Assembly: GCA_013697265.1 (NCBI GenBank)
Contig: JACCXE010000314.1
Span: forward strand, 1-5,092
Origin: Actinomycetota bacterium
GTDB lineage: Bacteria; Actinomycetota; Acidimicrobiia; Acidimicrobiales; JACCXE01
DNA length: 5,092 nt
Direction of reading: 5' to 3'
The notes under the pieces are model-generated. The model searched no databases. It was not told the origin of the DNA and saw only the letters and a list, made by a program, of their open reading frames with translations. Shown in pieces: positions 1-5,092 of the stretch (position 1 is its first letter; each line of letters begins with the position of its first letter). A program made the translations under genes and the position numbers.

Positions 1-71
1 GCCGCTACCGCATCCTCCGCTTCAGCCACGGCGTAGAAAGCCGCCGCGTATCCCTCTGCTCGTACACCCAC
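1..71 (-). CDS. atpH: ATP synthase F1 subunit delta, N-terminal fragment (cut by window edge)
   Basis: Only the first 23 codons are visible; the gene runs off the left edge. Starting from GTG at 71-69 the protein begins (M)GVRAEGYAAAFYAVAEAED, which has the character of the first helix of delta/OSCP subunits (an early GYA.AF..VA pattern). Delta links the peripheral stalk (subunit b) to the top of the alpha3beta3 head. The start lies 2 bases after the atpF stop, and an AAAGAG element (83-78) sits 6 bases upstream, so translation is probably coupled to atpF. The other nearby GTG (67-65) hits a stop within the window and was rejected. In mycobacteria b and delta are fused into one protein; here a stop codon separates atpF from this start, so they are separate. 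The call rests on a short stretch plus operon position, and the rest of the protein cannot be assessed. Confidence 0.8.
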   Translation of the reverse strand, partial: MGVRAEGYAAAFYAVAEAEDAVA

Positions 72-73
72 GG

Positions 74-721
74 CTAGCTCTTTCCGAGGTTGGTGATGTA
101 GTTGTCGATCAGCTGGCGGTTGGTCGCATCGTCGAGACTGCGCTCGACGACCTTCTCCGCCAGGGCGATGGTGAGATCGCCGACCTGCGCCTGAAGTTCG
201 GTGATGGCGCGGGCCTTGCTGGCTTCCACGTCTTCCCGCGCCTTGGCGCGGATGTCGTTGGCTTCGGCTTCGGCGCGGGCGACCAAGTCAGCACGCACCG
301 CGTCGGCGGCCTGACGGGCCTCCTCCACGATGCGATTCGCCTCGGCCTTCGCGTCGGCGACCGACGCTTGGTACTGCGACAACGTGGCTGCGGCCTCCGC
401 CTTGAGCCGGTCGGCCTCGTCGATCGACTCACGAATGCGCTCGGTGCGATCTTTCATCGCCTTGGCGATCGCCGGATAGGCGAGCTTGCTCAACACGCCG
501 AAGACGATGACAAAGCCGAGGCCGCCCCAAATCAACTCGTTGGTCGCGGGGATCAGCGGGTTCGGCGACTTCTGGCAGTCGTCGATCGCGCGGCCCTTCT
601 CCAACAGTTCAACGCACTCGTGCGCCGCCTCGTTCGCCGGCTCAGCCGACGCAACGTGTGCGGGAATGACGAGGGCGCTGATGGCCAGGACGAAGCCGGC
701 CAGCAACATACGAATACGCAT
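74..721 (-). CDS. atpF: ATP synthase Fo subunit b with signal-peptide-like N-terminal extension
   Basis: A 215-residue b subunit, the peripheral stalk that holds the F1 head against rotation. Residues 1-26 look like a signal peptide: MRIR, a hydrophobic stretch, then A24-S25-A26 as a possible signal peptidase I site. A polar segment follows (27-62) with two cysteines, C36 and C49. The usual single membrane helix is about 63-82 (NELIWGG to KLAYP). Residues 85-215 form a long charged alanine-rich helix expected to dimerise as a coiled coil, ending in the typical LIDNYITNLGKS tail that contacts delta. Many b subunits are about 150-190 residues, and the excess is at the N-terminus. The start ATG at 721-719 is supported by GGAGG (730-726) 4 bases upstream; the ATG at codon 5 is spaced less well. 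It follows atpE by 10 bases. Family assignment is firm; the signal peptide is inferred. Confidence 0.95.
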   Translation of the reverse strand: MRIRMLLAGFVLAISALVIPAHVASAEPANEAAHECVELLEKGRAIDDCQKSPNPLIPATNELIWGGLGFVIVFGVLSKLAYPAIAKAMKDRTERIRESIDEADRLKAEAAATLSQYQASVADAKAEANRIVEEARQAADAVRADLVARAEAEANDIRAKAREDVEASKARAITELQAQVGDLTIALAEKVVERSLDDATNRQLIDNYITNLGKS

Positions 722-731
722 GTGGCCTCCT

Positions 732-1010
732 TTAGCCCGAGACGATGAAGGCGAGGACGAAGCCGAAGAGCGCGAGCGCTTCGGTGAACGCGATACCGAG
801 GAACATCGTGGTTTGTACTTGGCCAGCCGACTCGGGCTGACGGGACATGGCCGTGATCGCGTTGCCGACGACGATGCCGATACCGATACCGGGGCCAATG
901 GCCGCGCCACCGTAGGCGATACCTCGTCCGATGGCCGTGAGGCCCTTGACCAGCTCGCCAGCGTCTTGAGCGCTGAAGACGGTCAGTGCATGGAAGATGT
1001 GCAGTAGCAC
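732..1010 (-). CDS. atpE: ATP synthase Fo subunit c (proton-translocating rotor ring)
   Basis: A 92-residue c subunit, the hairpin protein that forms the rotating ring. Helix 1 carries the glycine-rich packing motif GPGIGIG (39-45), the polar loop RQPE is at 57-60, and helix 2 contains the essential ion-binding carboxylate E77 within FTEALALFGF. The residue after E77 is alanine, and helix 1 lacks a Gln/Glu at the position used by sodium-binding rings, so protons are the likely coupling ion. The start is GTG at 1010-1008, preceded by AAGGAG (1021-1016) with 5-base spacing. No other in-frame start codon lies near this ribosome site. This gives about 20 residues before the conserved core, whereas many c subunits are 70-85 residues long; the first 14 are hydrophobic and could be a cleaved leader. 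It lies 22 bases after atpB and 10 before atpF. Confidence 0.96.
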   Translation of the reverse strand: MLLHIFHALTVFSAQDAGELVKGLTAIGRGIAYGGAAIGPGIGIGIVVGNAITAMSRQPESAGQVQTTMFLGIAFTEALALFGFVLAFIVSG

Positions 1011-1032
1011 TGTGACTCCTTGATTCTCTTTG

Positions 1033-1797
1033 TTAGTGGTGGTCGGGTGAACCCATTGCCAAGCCGATGAACACAGCGGCCAGGATCGTAAAGATGTACG
1101 CCTGCAGGAAGGCGACGAGGAACTCGAAGCCTGTGAGCGCAATCTCGAGAGCGAACGGCGCGATGGCGCCGATCTTCGTGGCGTCGAACAGCGCGGCGGA
1201 CAGCACCGCGAACGACACGAGAATGAGGTGGCCCGCCAGCATGTTCGCGAAGAGTCGAACCATGAGGGCGAAGGGCCGCACGAAAATGTCGGACACGAAG
1301 TTGATGGGTGTCACGAGGATGTAAAGCGCCTTGGGCACGCCGGGCGGGAACAGGACGTGCTTGAAGTAGCCGAAGAAGCCGTTCTTCAAGATGCCCATGC
1401 CGTTGTAGACGAGCCACACGAGCACGGCCATGAACATGGGTAGCGCGATGCGCGCGTTCGGCGGCATCTGCACGAGCGGCACCAGGCCGATCAGGTTCAA
1501 CGTGAGGATGAACGAGAAGATCGTCAGTAGGAACGGGACGAAGGGCAGGCCCTGCGGACCCATCGTCTGCAGGACGATCTGCTTCTCGATGAACTCGACC
1601 GCCAGCTCGGCGACGTTCTGCACGCCCGTAGGCACGAGCTGACCTTTGCGACCGAGCAGGAAGAACGCGCACGTGATGATCGTGCCGGCCCAGAACAACA
1701 GAACGATCTTGTTGACAGCGAACATGCCGTCGGTGCCCCAAAGGTTTGGCCAGTTGACCAAATGGGATACCGGGGGGAATTCGAGTGCGAACAGCAC
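1033..1797 (-). CDS. atpB: ATP synthase Fo subunit a (proton channel stator)
   Basis: A 254-residue integral membrane protein that forms the two proton half-channels beside the c-ring. The invariant arginine is R181 in the motif MVRLFANMLAGH, followed by N185; Q232 in FLQAYIF matches E. coli Q252. Spacing from these anchors puts H190 at the E. coli E219 position and E225 at the E. coli H245 position, the swapped pair known from mitochondrial subunit a. Hydrophobic segments are visible at about 30-49, 86-110, 117-135, 153-172, 177-204 and 218-246; the protein ends SPDHH. The start GTG (1797-1795) overlaps the atpI stop by one base (TAGTG) and has GAGGAG (1810-1805) 7 bases upstream, which suggests translational coupling. 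The family and the start are both well supported. Confidence 0.97.
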   Translation of the reverse strand: MLFALEFPPVSHLVNWPNLWGTDGMFAVNKIVLLFWAGTIITCAFFLLGRKGQLVPTGVQNVAELAVEFIEKQIVLQTMGPQGLPFVPFLLTIFSFILTLNLIGLVPLVQMPPNARIALPMFMAVLVWLVYNGMGILKNGFFGYFKHVLFPPGVPKALYILVTPINFVSDIFVRPFALMVRLFANMLAGHLILVSFAVLSAALFDATKIGAIAPFALEIALTGFEFLVAFLQAYIFTILAAVFIGLAMGSPDHH

Positions 1798-2249
1798 TAT
1801 GCGTCTCCTCTACGAGGCTTTAGGCCTGGATAAGCGAGCGAAATCGACACGTGGCGGGTCTCCCAGAACAGGAGGCCAAGGTGCGTCAGCACGATCGTGA
1901 GACCGAGCGGCACCTTGCTCACCCAACTGAAGTGACCGGCGACGGTGATCGCCCCGAGCACCAACAACATGCGAACGGCAAAACCGCCGAGCACAGCCAT
2001 CATGATGAAACTCGCGGGCAGTTCGACCGACTTCTTCACAACCGCGGCCGACGCCGCGAAGTTGACGAGCACGACGCCGAGTGCGAACAGCACCGACAGC
2101 GCGCCATTGAGGCCCCAACCGAGCCCGCCGATGAGCACCAGAACTGGGCTCACGATGAGTCCGCGCTTGGCCATGTCGAGCACGATCTCGGCCTGCGCGT
2201 TTCTTACGGACCCCGAGGCGGCGTCTTTGGGGCTCATTACTTCGCCCAT
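1797..2249 (-). CDS. atpI: AtpI-like Fo accessory membrane protein
   Basis: A 150-residue protein with four predicted membrane segments (about 31-46, 48-70, 79-104, 112-130), matching the layout of the ATP synthase protein I family. AtpI is not a structural subunit; in other bacteria it is reported to help assemble or stabilise the c-ring, and with AtpZ it has been linked to Mg2+/Ca2+ uptake. A conserved-looking polar point is R93 in GGFAVRMLLV inside segment 3. The tail (139-150) is short and basic. I chose ATG 2249-2247 because GAGGAGG (2263-2257) lies 7 bases upstream. The second ATG (2237-2235, codon 5) overlaps the atpZ stop as TAATG and is a possible alternative giving 146 residues. The sequence is poorly constrained in this family, so the name rests on topology plus its place directly before atpB. 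Confidence 0.82.
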   Translation of the reverse strand: MGEVMSPKDAASGSVRNAQAEIVLDMAKRGLIVSPVLVLIGGLGWGLNGALSVLFALGVVLVNFAASAAVVKKSVELPASFIMMAVLGGFAVRMLLVLGAITVAGHFSWVSKVPLGLTIVLTHLGLLFWETRHVSISLAYPGLKPRRGDA

Positions 2250-2488
2250 GGCTTGCCCTCCTCGGCCTGCTTCATCTTCTGCTGGTAGGAGACGTAGGCC
2301 CGCACGCACTCGCCGAAAAGGCCGAGAACGCCGAAGCCAATCGCCAGGAACGGGCGGGTGCCAACTCTGGCGTCGAGATACACCCCGAGCAGGGCCATCA
2401 GCAGTGGCGTGACCACGAGTTGGATCGCACGCACATTGGCGTCGTCCAGCCCCTGGTACAGCCCCCTGCGGGCGCCTGCTTGCTCCAC
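2237..2488 (-). CDS. atpZ: AtpZ-like small membrane protein, first gene of the atp operon
   Basis: An 83-residue protein with two hydrophobic segments (about 21-38 and 47-67) separated by a tight turn containing GVYLDARVGTRPF. The G..LD...GT.P pattern (D39, G43, T44, P46) is the hallmark of the AtpZ / 'ATPase gene 1' family of Fo accessory proteins. The C-terminal tail (68-83) is charged and probably cytoplasmic. AtpZ has been studied with AtpI in alkaliphilic Bacillus as a partner for divalent cation uptake and c-ring support; that role is carried over by homology only. The start GTG (2488-2486) has AGGGGA (2500-2495) 6 bases upstream. Its 3' end overlaps atpI by 13 bases. Streptomyces and Mycobacterium operons are usually described with one such small gene before atpB; here there are two. 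Confidence 0.82.
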   Translation of the reverse strand: MEQAGARRGLYQGLDDANVRAIQLVVTPLLMALLGVYLDARVGTRPFLAIGFGVLGLFGECVRAYVSYQQKMKQAEEGKPWAK

Positions 2489-2505
2489 TTGCGATCCCCT
2501 GACGA

Positions 2506-2525
2506 TTGGAACTTAGTGTTTCCAA
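2506..2525. repeat. Inverted repeat TTGGAA-N8-TTCCAA in the atp leader
   Basis: Perfect 6-bp arms (2506-2511 and 2520-2525) are separated by 8 bases and centred about 27 bases before the atpZ start codon. It could be a regulator half-site pair or a leader hairpin just upstream of the ribosome site. The arms are short and A/T-containing, so chance cannot be excluded. Confidence 0.35.
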
Positions 2526-2562
2526 ACTGCGTTTTTGAGCTTGTGAAACTTTTCTCAATGTA

Positions 2563-2580
2563 CGCCTAAGAATCTAGGCG
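2563..2580 (-). repeat. Perfect 6-bp inverted repeat (hairpin) over the candidate -10 box
   Basis: The arms CGCCTA and TAGGCG flank a 6-base loop, and a G-T pair could extend the stem to 7. On the minus strand it overlaps the candidate TAGATT -10 box. No T-run follows directly in either direction, so it does not look like an intrinsic terminator. It could be a protein-binding dyad or a structure in a read-through RNA from the upstream gene. Confidence 0.5.
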
Positions 2581-2651
2581 CGCAAACTTTTCCAACAAAA
2601 AATCGTGAAAAGTGTCGGCCCGCAGCTCCACCCGTTGGCCGGGCGGTCAAG

Positions 2652-3821
2652 CTACTCGGCGGACTGGTTGCTCTGCCACTGGGCCGTCGGATGGTCGGTG
2701 CGACTCTTGTCCCGCACGCGCGGGTGGAACAGGGTGTAGAGCGCAAGGCCCAACCCGGCTACCGCGAAGGGCACGATGCGGTTCGCGAGTTGGCGATCGC
2801 TGCCGACGAAGGTCGGATACAGCACGAAGGCGGACAAGATCGCGGTCCAGGCCCACAGGATGAAAACGGATCGGCGCTGCCCATGGCCGAGGCGCATGAG
2901 GCGGTGGTGAATGTGTTCGGCGTCCGCGGTGCCGAACCCGGTCCGTCGATAGGTGCGCCGGATGATCGACCACGCCACGTCGAGAATTGGCACCCCGAGG
3001 ATGAAAAGCGGAATGAAAATCGGGGCGTAGAAGAAATAGGTCTGGCCACTGAACTGGTCCGCGATGCGCCCGCCCACCACCAGCGTGGACGCGGCCATCA
3101 ATACGCCGAGCAGGTAGGCGCCGCTGTCGCCCATCAGTAACCGGGCCGGGTGGATGTTGTGGGGCAGGTAGCCGAGGCAGATGCCGCAGGCGATCACGGC
3201 CAACAGCGGGCCCAGGTTCTCGGGGGCGAGTAGGCCGCCGTCGGAGAGGCGCTGGGCGTAGATCGTGAACGCGGCCGCAGCAATGGCGACCACGCCCGCG
3301 GCCAGCCCGTCGAGGCCGTCCATCAGGTTGACGGCTTGCGTCATGCCGGCGACCCACAGCACCGTCATCAGCGGGGCCACGTCGGCGGCCAACACCACGA
3401 AGCCGGCGAACGGAATGCGGAAGTAGAACATCGAGAGGCCGAAGAAGTACATGACGGACGCGCCGAGCACGACGCCGGCCAACTTGGCCGGTGGTGACAG
3501 GTCCCGCAGGTCGTCGATGAACTGGATAGCGACGATGATCGAGGCACCGATCACCACGCCGAGGGGCTCGGACGAGTCGCGAAACACGCCGCTGAAGAAG
3601 GGCAACCGCCAGGCGATGAACATCGCTACGAGGAAGGCGCCAAGCATGGCGATGCCGCTGGCATCGGCGATGGGCTTGGTGTGGATGTCGCGGTCGCGGG
3701 CGCCGGGCTGCTTCATGATGCCCCGCCGCACCGCGAACCAGCGCCAGGCCCAGTTCAGTGCGTAGCTGGCAAGTGCGGAGGCGATCAGGATCGCCAGATA
3801 CGCAACTGCCGCAGAAGTCAT
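2652..3821 (-). CDS. WecA/TagO-like polyprenyl-phosphate sugar-1-phosphate transferase
   Basis: A 389-residue multi-pass membrane enzyme of the MraY/WecA family. Such enzymes move a sugar-1-phosphate (usually GlcNAc-1-P) from its UDP form to undecaprenyl phosphate or another polyprenyl phosphate on the cytoplasmic face, starting synthesis of cell-envelope polymers. The family motifs appear in order: D103-D104 in QFIDDLRDLS (Mg2+/catalytic), N165..D168 and D171 in NLMDGLDGLA, N222..P225 then GDSG (231-234), D281 in PILD, and H303-I-H305-H306 in the WecA-type HIHHRL loop. About ten or eleven hydrophobic segments are visible, with a hydrophilic tail from 366. The first-loop motif, usually P.P..GG after the His, reads PIADASG (50-56). 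ATG 3821-3819 is the earliest possible start, since a stop precedes it in frame, and it is needed for the first membrane helix; no Shine-Dalgarno is seen. It sits where rfe/wecA lies in other actinobacteria. The exact sugar donor cannot be told. Confidence 0.9.
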   Translation of the reverse strand: MTSAAVAYLAILIASALASYALNWAWRWFAVRRGIMKQPGARDRDIHTKPIADASGIAMLGAFLVAMFIAWRLPFFSGVFRDSSEPLGVVIGASIIVAIQFIDDLRDLSPPAKLAGVVLGASVMYFFGLSMFYFRIPFAGFVVLAADVAPLMTVLWVAGMTQAVNLMDGLDGLAAGVVAIAAAAFTIYAQRLSDGGLLAPENLGPLLAVIACGICLGYLPHNIHPARLLMGDSGAYLLGVLMAASTLVVGGRIADQFSGQTYFFYAPIFIPLFILGVPILDVAWSIIRRTYRRTGFGTADAEHIHHRLMRLGHGQRRSVFILWAWTAILSAFVLYPTFVGSDRQLANRIVPFAVAGLGLALYTLFHPRVRDKSRTDHPTAQWQSNQSAE

Positions 3822-3824
3822 ACA

Positions 3825-3843
3825 GCGACGCTACAAGCGTCGC
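3825..3843 (-). promoter_or_regulatory. 7-bp hairpin immediately before the wecA-like start codon
   Basis: A perfect GC-rich inverted repeat GCGACGC / GCGTCGC with a 5-base loop ends 3 bases before the ATG at 3821. It occupies the place where a Shine-Dalgarno would normally be, and none is visible. There is no T-run after it, so a terminator is unlikely. It may limit ribosome access to the mRNA, or be a dyad operator near a transcription start. Confidence 0.5.
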
Positions 3844-3861
3844 CAAAAGGATCGGGCTTCT

Positions 3862-3874
3862 ACACCGAAGGTGT
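3862..3874 (-). repeat. Small hairpin directly after the glyA stop codon
   Basis: The sequence ACACC-TTC-GGTGT (minus strand) forms a 5-bp stem with a 3-base loop starting at the base after the glyA TAG. It is followed by AGAAGCCCGATCCTTTT, not an immediate T-tract, so it is at best a weak terminator or an RNA 3'-end stabiliser in the 53-base gap before the wecA-like gene. Confidence 0.35.
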
Positions 3875-5092
3875 CTAGTTCGACGGGTACGGAGGGAACT
3901 TGGCGCACAGTTCGCCAACTTCCTTGCGGACGGTGCCCAGCGTGTCGGGTTCGTCCCGGCCCTTCAGTGCTTCGCCGATGAGGTGCGCTATCACCGGCAT
4001 CTCCGCTTCGGTCATGCCGGCCGTGGTGACCGCCGCGGTGCCGATACGCAACCCACTGGTGACGAACGGGGAGCGGGGATCGTCGGGGATCGTGTTCTTG
4101 TTCAGTGTGATCCCCGCGCTGTCGAGCGCTTCCTGGGCGATCTTGCCGGTGAGCTCGGCGTCGAAGGTGCGCAGATCGACCAGCATCAAATGATTGTCGG
4201 TACCGCCCGACACGATGCGGAAGCCCTCGCGTGCGAGCGCTTCGGCCAATGCCCGCGCGTTCGTCACTACCTGCTGCGCGTACGCTTTGAACTCGGGTTG
4301 GGCCGCCTCGTGGAAGGCAATCGCCTTACCCGCGATGACGTGCTCGAGCGGGCCGCCCTGCAACCCGGGAAACACCGCCGAGTCGATCTTCTTGCCCAAC
4401 TCGGCTGATGCGCTGAGGATGCACCCGCCGCGGGGGCCCCGCAGCGTCTTGTGTGTGGTGAACGTGACGATGTCGGCAAACGGCATCGGGTTCGCGTGCA
4501 CGCCGCCCACGATCAGGCCCGCGATGTGCGCGGCGTCGAACATGAACAACGCGCCGCACGAGTCCGCGATCTTGCGCAGGGGTTCGGGCTCGATGATGCG
4601 GCTGTAGGCGGTGGCGCCGGCCACGATCATCTTGGGCTGGTGCTCGTCGGCCAGCGTTGCGATCTGGTCGTAGTCAATGCGTTCGTCGGACGGGCTGAGG
4701 CCGTAGGGGATGAAGTTGTAGAGCCGGCCGCTGATGTTGACGTCTTTACCGTGCGTGAGGTGGCCGCCGTGATCGAGGCTCAAGCCGAGCACGGTGTCGC
4801 CCGGCTGCAACAGCGCCAGGTACACGGCGACGTTCGCGTTCGCCCCCGAGTGGGGCTGGACGTTCGCGTGCGCCGCACCGAACAGTGCCTTTACGCGGTC
4901 GATCGCGAGCGACTCGATGTCGTCGATCACGTAGTTGCCGCCGTAATACCGCTTGCCCGGATAGCCCTCGGCGTATTTGTTCGTAAGCACCGACCCGGTC
5001 GCCGCCATGACGGCCTCGCTGGTGAAGTTCTCGGACGCGATGAGTTGGAGCGTGGTCATCTGACGCTCCTTCTCCTTGTCGATGAGGTCGAA
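3875..5092 (-). CDS. glyA: Serine hydroxymethyltransferase (N-terminus cut by window edge)
   Basis: A cytoplasmic PLP enzyme that interconverts serine and glycine while transferring a one-carbon unit to tetrahydrofolate, feeding purine, thymidylate and methionine synthesis. The reading frame is open to the right edge: the first visible residues FDLIDKEKERQ precede MTTLQLIASENF, and ERQ followed by LIASEN is the normal family N-terminus. The internal ATG at 5059 is therefore not the start, and only roughly 5-20 residues are missing. Counting from the first visible codon (405 residues), the landmarks are LTNKYAEGYPGKRYYGG (36-52), the PLP-contacting DAAH (D186, H189), the Schiff-base lysine K215 in TTHKTLRGPRGG, and the substrate carboxylate arginine R349 in SGLRIGTAA. 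All key residues are present, so it looks intact. It precedes the wecA-like gene by 53 bases in the same direction, an arrangement also seen in Streptomyces. Confidence 0.97.
   Translation of the reverse strand, partial: FDLIDKEKERQMTTLQLIASENFTSEAVMAATGSVLTNKYAEGYPGKRYYGGNYVIDDIESLAIDRVKALFGAAHANVQPHSGANANVAVYLALLQPGDTVLGLSLDHGGHLTHGKDVNISGRLYNFIPYGLSPSDERIDYDQIATLADEHQPKMIVAGATAYSRIIEPEPLRKIADSCGALFMFDAAHIAGLIVGGVHANPMPFADIVTFTTHKTLRGPRGGCILSASAELGKKIDSAVFPGLQGGPLEHVIAGKAIAFHEAAQPEFKAYAQQVVTNARALAEALAREGFRIVSGGTDNHLMLVDLRTFDAELTGKIAQEALDSAGITLNKNTIPDDPRSPFVTSGLRIGTAAVTTAGMTEAEMPVIAHLIGEALKGRDEPDTLGTVRKEVGELCAKFPPYPSN

Larger units (their letters stand above)
2489..2651 (-). promoter_or_regulatory. 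AT-rich leader/promoter region of the atp operon
   Basis: This 163-base gap between the wecA-like stop and atpZ is far richer in A+T than the flanking genes, above all at 2501-2613, and no credible ORF fills it. The best sigma-70-like match on the minus strand is TTGTTG (2598-2593), a 16-base spacer, then TAGATT (2576-2571). Both boxes are imperfect, so this is only a candidate. If real, it would leave a leader of roughly 75 bases before the atpZ GTG. The region also holds two direct copies of AAACTTTTC (2546-2554, 2584-2592 on plus), an inverted GAAAAGT (2607-2613), a hairpin (2563-2580) and the IR TTGGAA/TTCCAA (2506-2525). A T6 run on the minus strand (2602-2597) follows the wecA-like gene, but no strong stem directly precedes it. 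Confidence 0.45.

Noticed and set aside
722..910. N-terminal extension of the AtpF frame to 910
   Set aside because: The extra 63 residues overlap atpE in another frame and are Ser/Arg/Pro-rich; GGAGG before ATG 721 marks the real start.
486..1007. Long plus-strand open frame opposite atpF and atpE
   Set aside because: It is antisense to two clear ATP synthase genes, reads as low-complexity Asp/Arg/Ala-rich protein with no family features, and is expected by chance in high-GC DNA.
2250..2558. N-terminal extension of the AtpI-like frame up to 2558
   Set aside because: The extra ~100 residues are an out-of-frame reading of atpZ, Arg-rich and non-membrane; the strong GAGGAGG before ATG 2249 fixes the start.
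2597..2641. Intrinsic terminator after the wecA-like gene (5-bp stem CGGCC/GGCCG, then T6)
   Set aside because: The stem is short with a 16-base loop, and the T-run lies 13 bases beyond it, so it does not fit a normal rho-independent terminator.
2647..3918. 423-residue minus-strand open frame overlapping the wecA-like gene
   Set aside because: It is an Arg/His/Pro-rich shadow in another frame of the transferase, which itself has all family motifs and membrane helices.
3758..4408. Plus-strand open frame opposite glyA
   Set aside because: It is antisense to an intact serine hydroxymethyltransferase, with no recognisable domain and no convincing ribosome site.
5020..5059. ATG at 5059 as the glyA start
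   Set aside because: The upstream in-frame residues FDLIDKEKERQ match the conserved N-terminal region of the family, so the gene continues past the window edge.

Overview
All identifiable genes in this window lie on the minus strand, so the order of transcription runs from high to low coordinates. Reading that way the layout is: glyA (3' part, entering from the right edge), a WecA/MraY-family membrane glycosyl-phosphate transferase, a 163-base AT-rich gap, then an ATP synthase operon head: atpZ-like, atpI-like, atpB (a), atpE (c), atpF (b), and the first 23 codons of atpH (delta), which leaves by the left edge. No plus-strand gene, RNA gene, mobile element or CRISPR array was seen.

The order glyA - wecA-like - atpI - atpB - atpE - atpF - atpH resembles that of actinobacteria such as Streptomyces and, without glyA, Mycobacterium. 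Together with the high G+C of the coding DNA, frequent GTG starts and an AtpE core that closely resembles Streptomyces c subunits, this suggests a high-GC actinobacterium. It is not mycobacterium-like, because b and delta are separate proteins here and not fused. A deep lineage such as Acidimicrobiia is a reasonable guess from memory of family features, but the window cannot prove it.

The atp genes are tightly packed: atpZ/atpI overlap by 13 bases, atpI/atpB by 1 base, and the atpB/atpE, atpE/atpF and atpF/atpH gaps are 22, 10 and 2 bases. Each has a Shine-Dalgarno sequence, so they look like one translationally coupled operon building the membrane Fo sector first (accessory AtpZ/AtpI, then a, c, b), followed by the stalk subunit delta. 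The alpha, gamma, beta and epsilon genes are presumably beyond the left edge. The AT-rich gap (2489-2651), with several inverted repeats, is the best place for the operon promoter. glyA (one-carbon metabolism) and the wecA-like gene (lipid-linked sugar initiation for cell envelope polymers) form a separate upstream pair, split by a 53-base gap holding two small hairpins.

I found no undescribed multi-gene system here; this is conserved housekeeping DNA. The points worth a second look are local: a signal-peptide-like, two-cysteine N-terminus on subunit b, the swapped His/Glu pair in subunit a, the N-terminally extended c subunit, the repeat-rich operon leader, and a hairpin abutting the start codon of the wecA-like gene, which has no visible Shine-Dalgarno.
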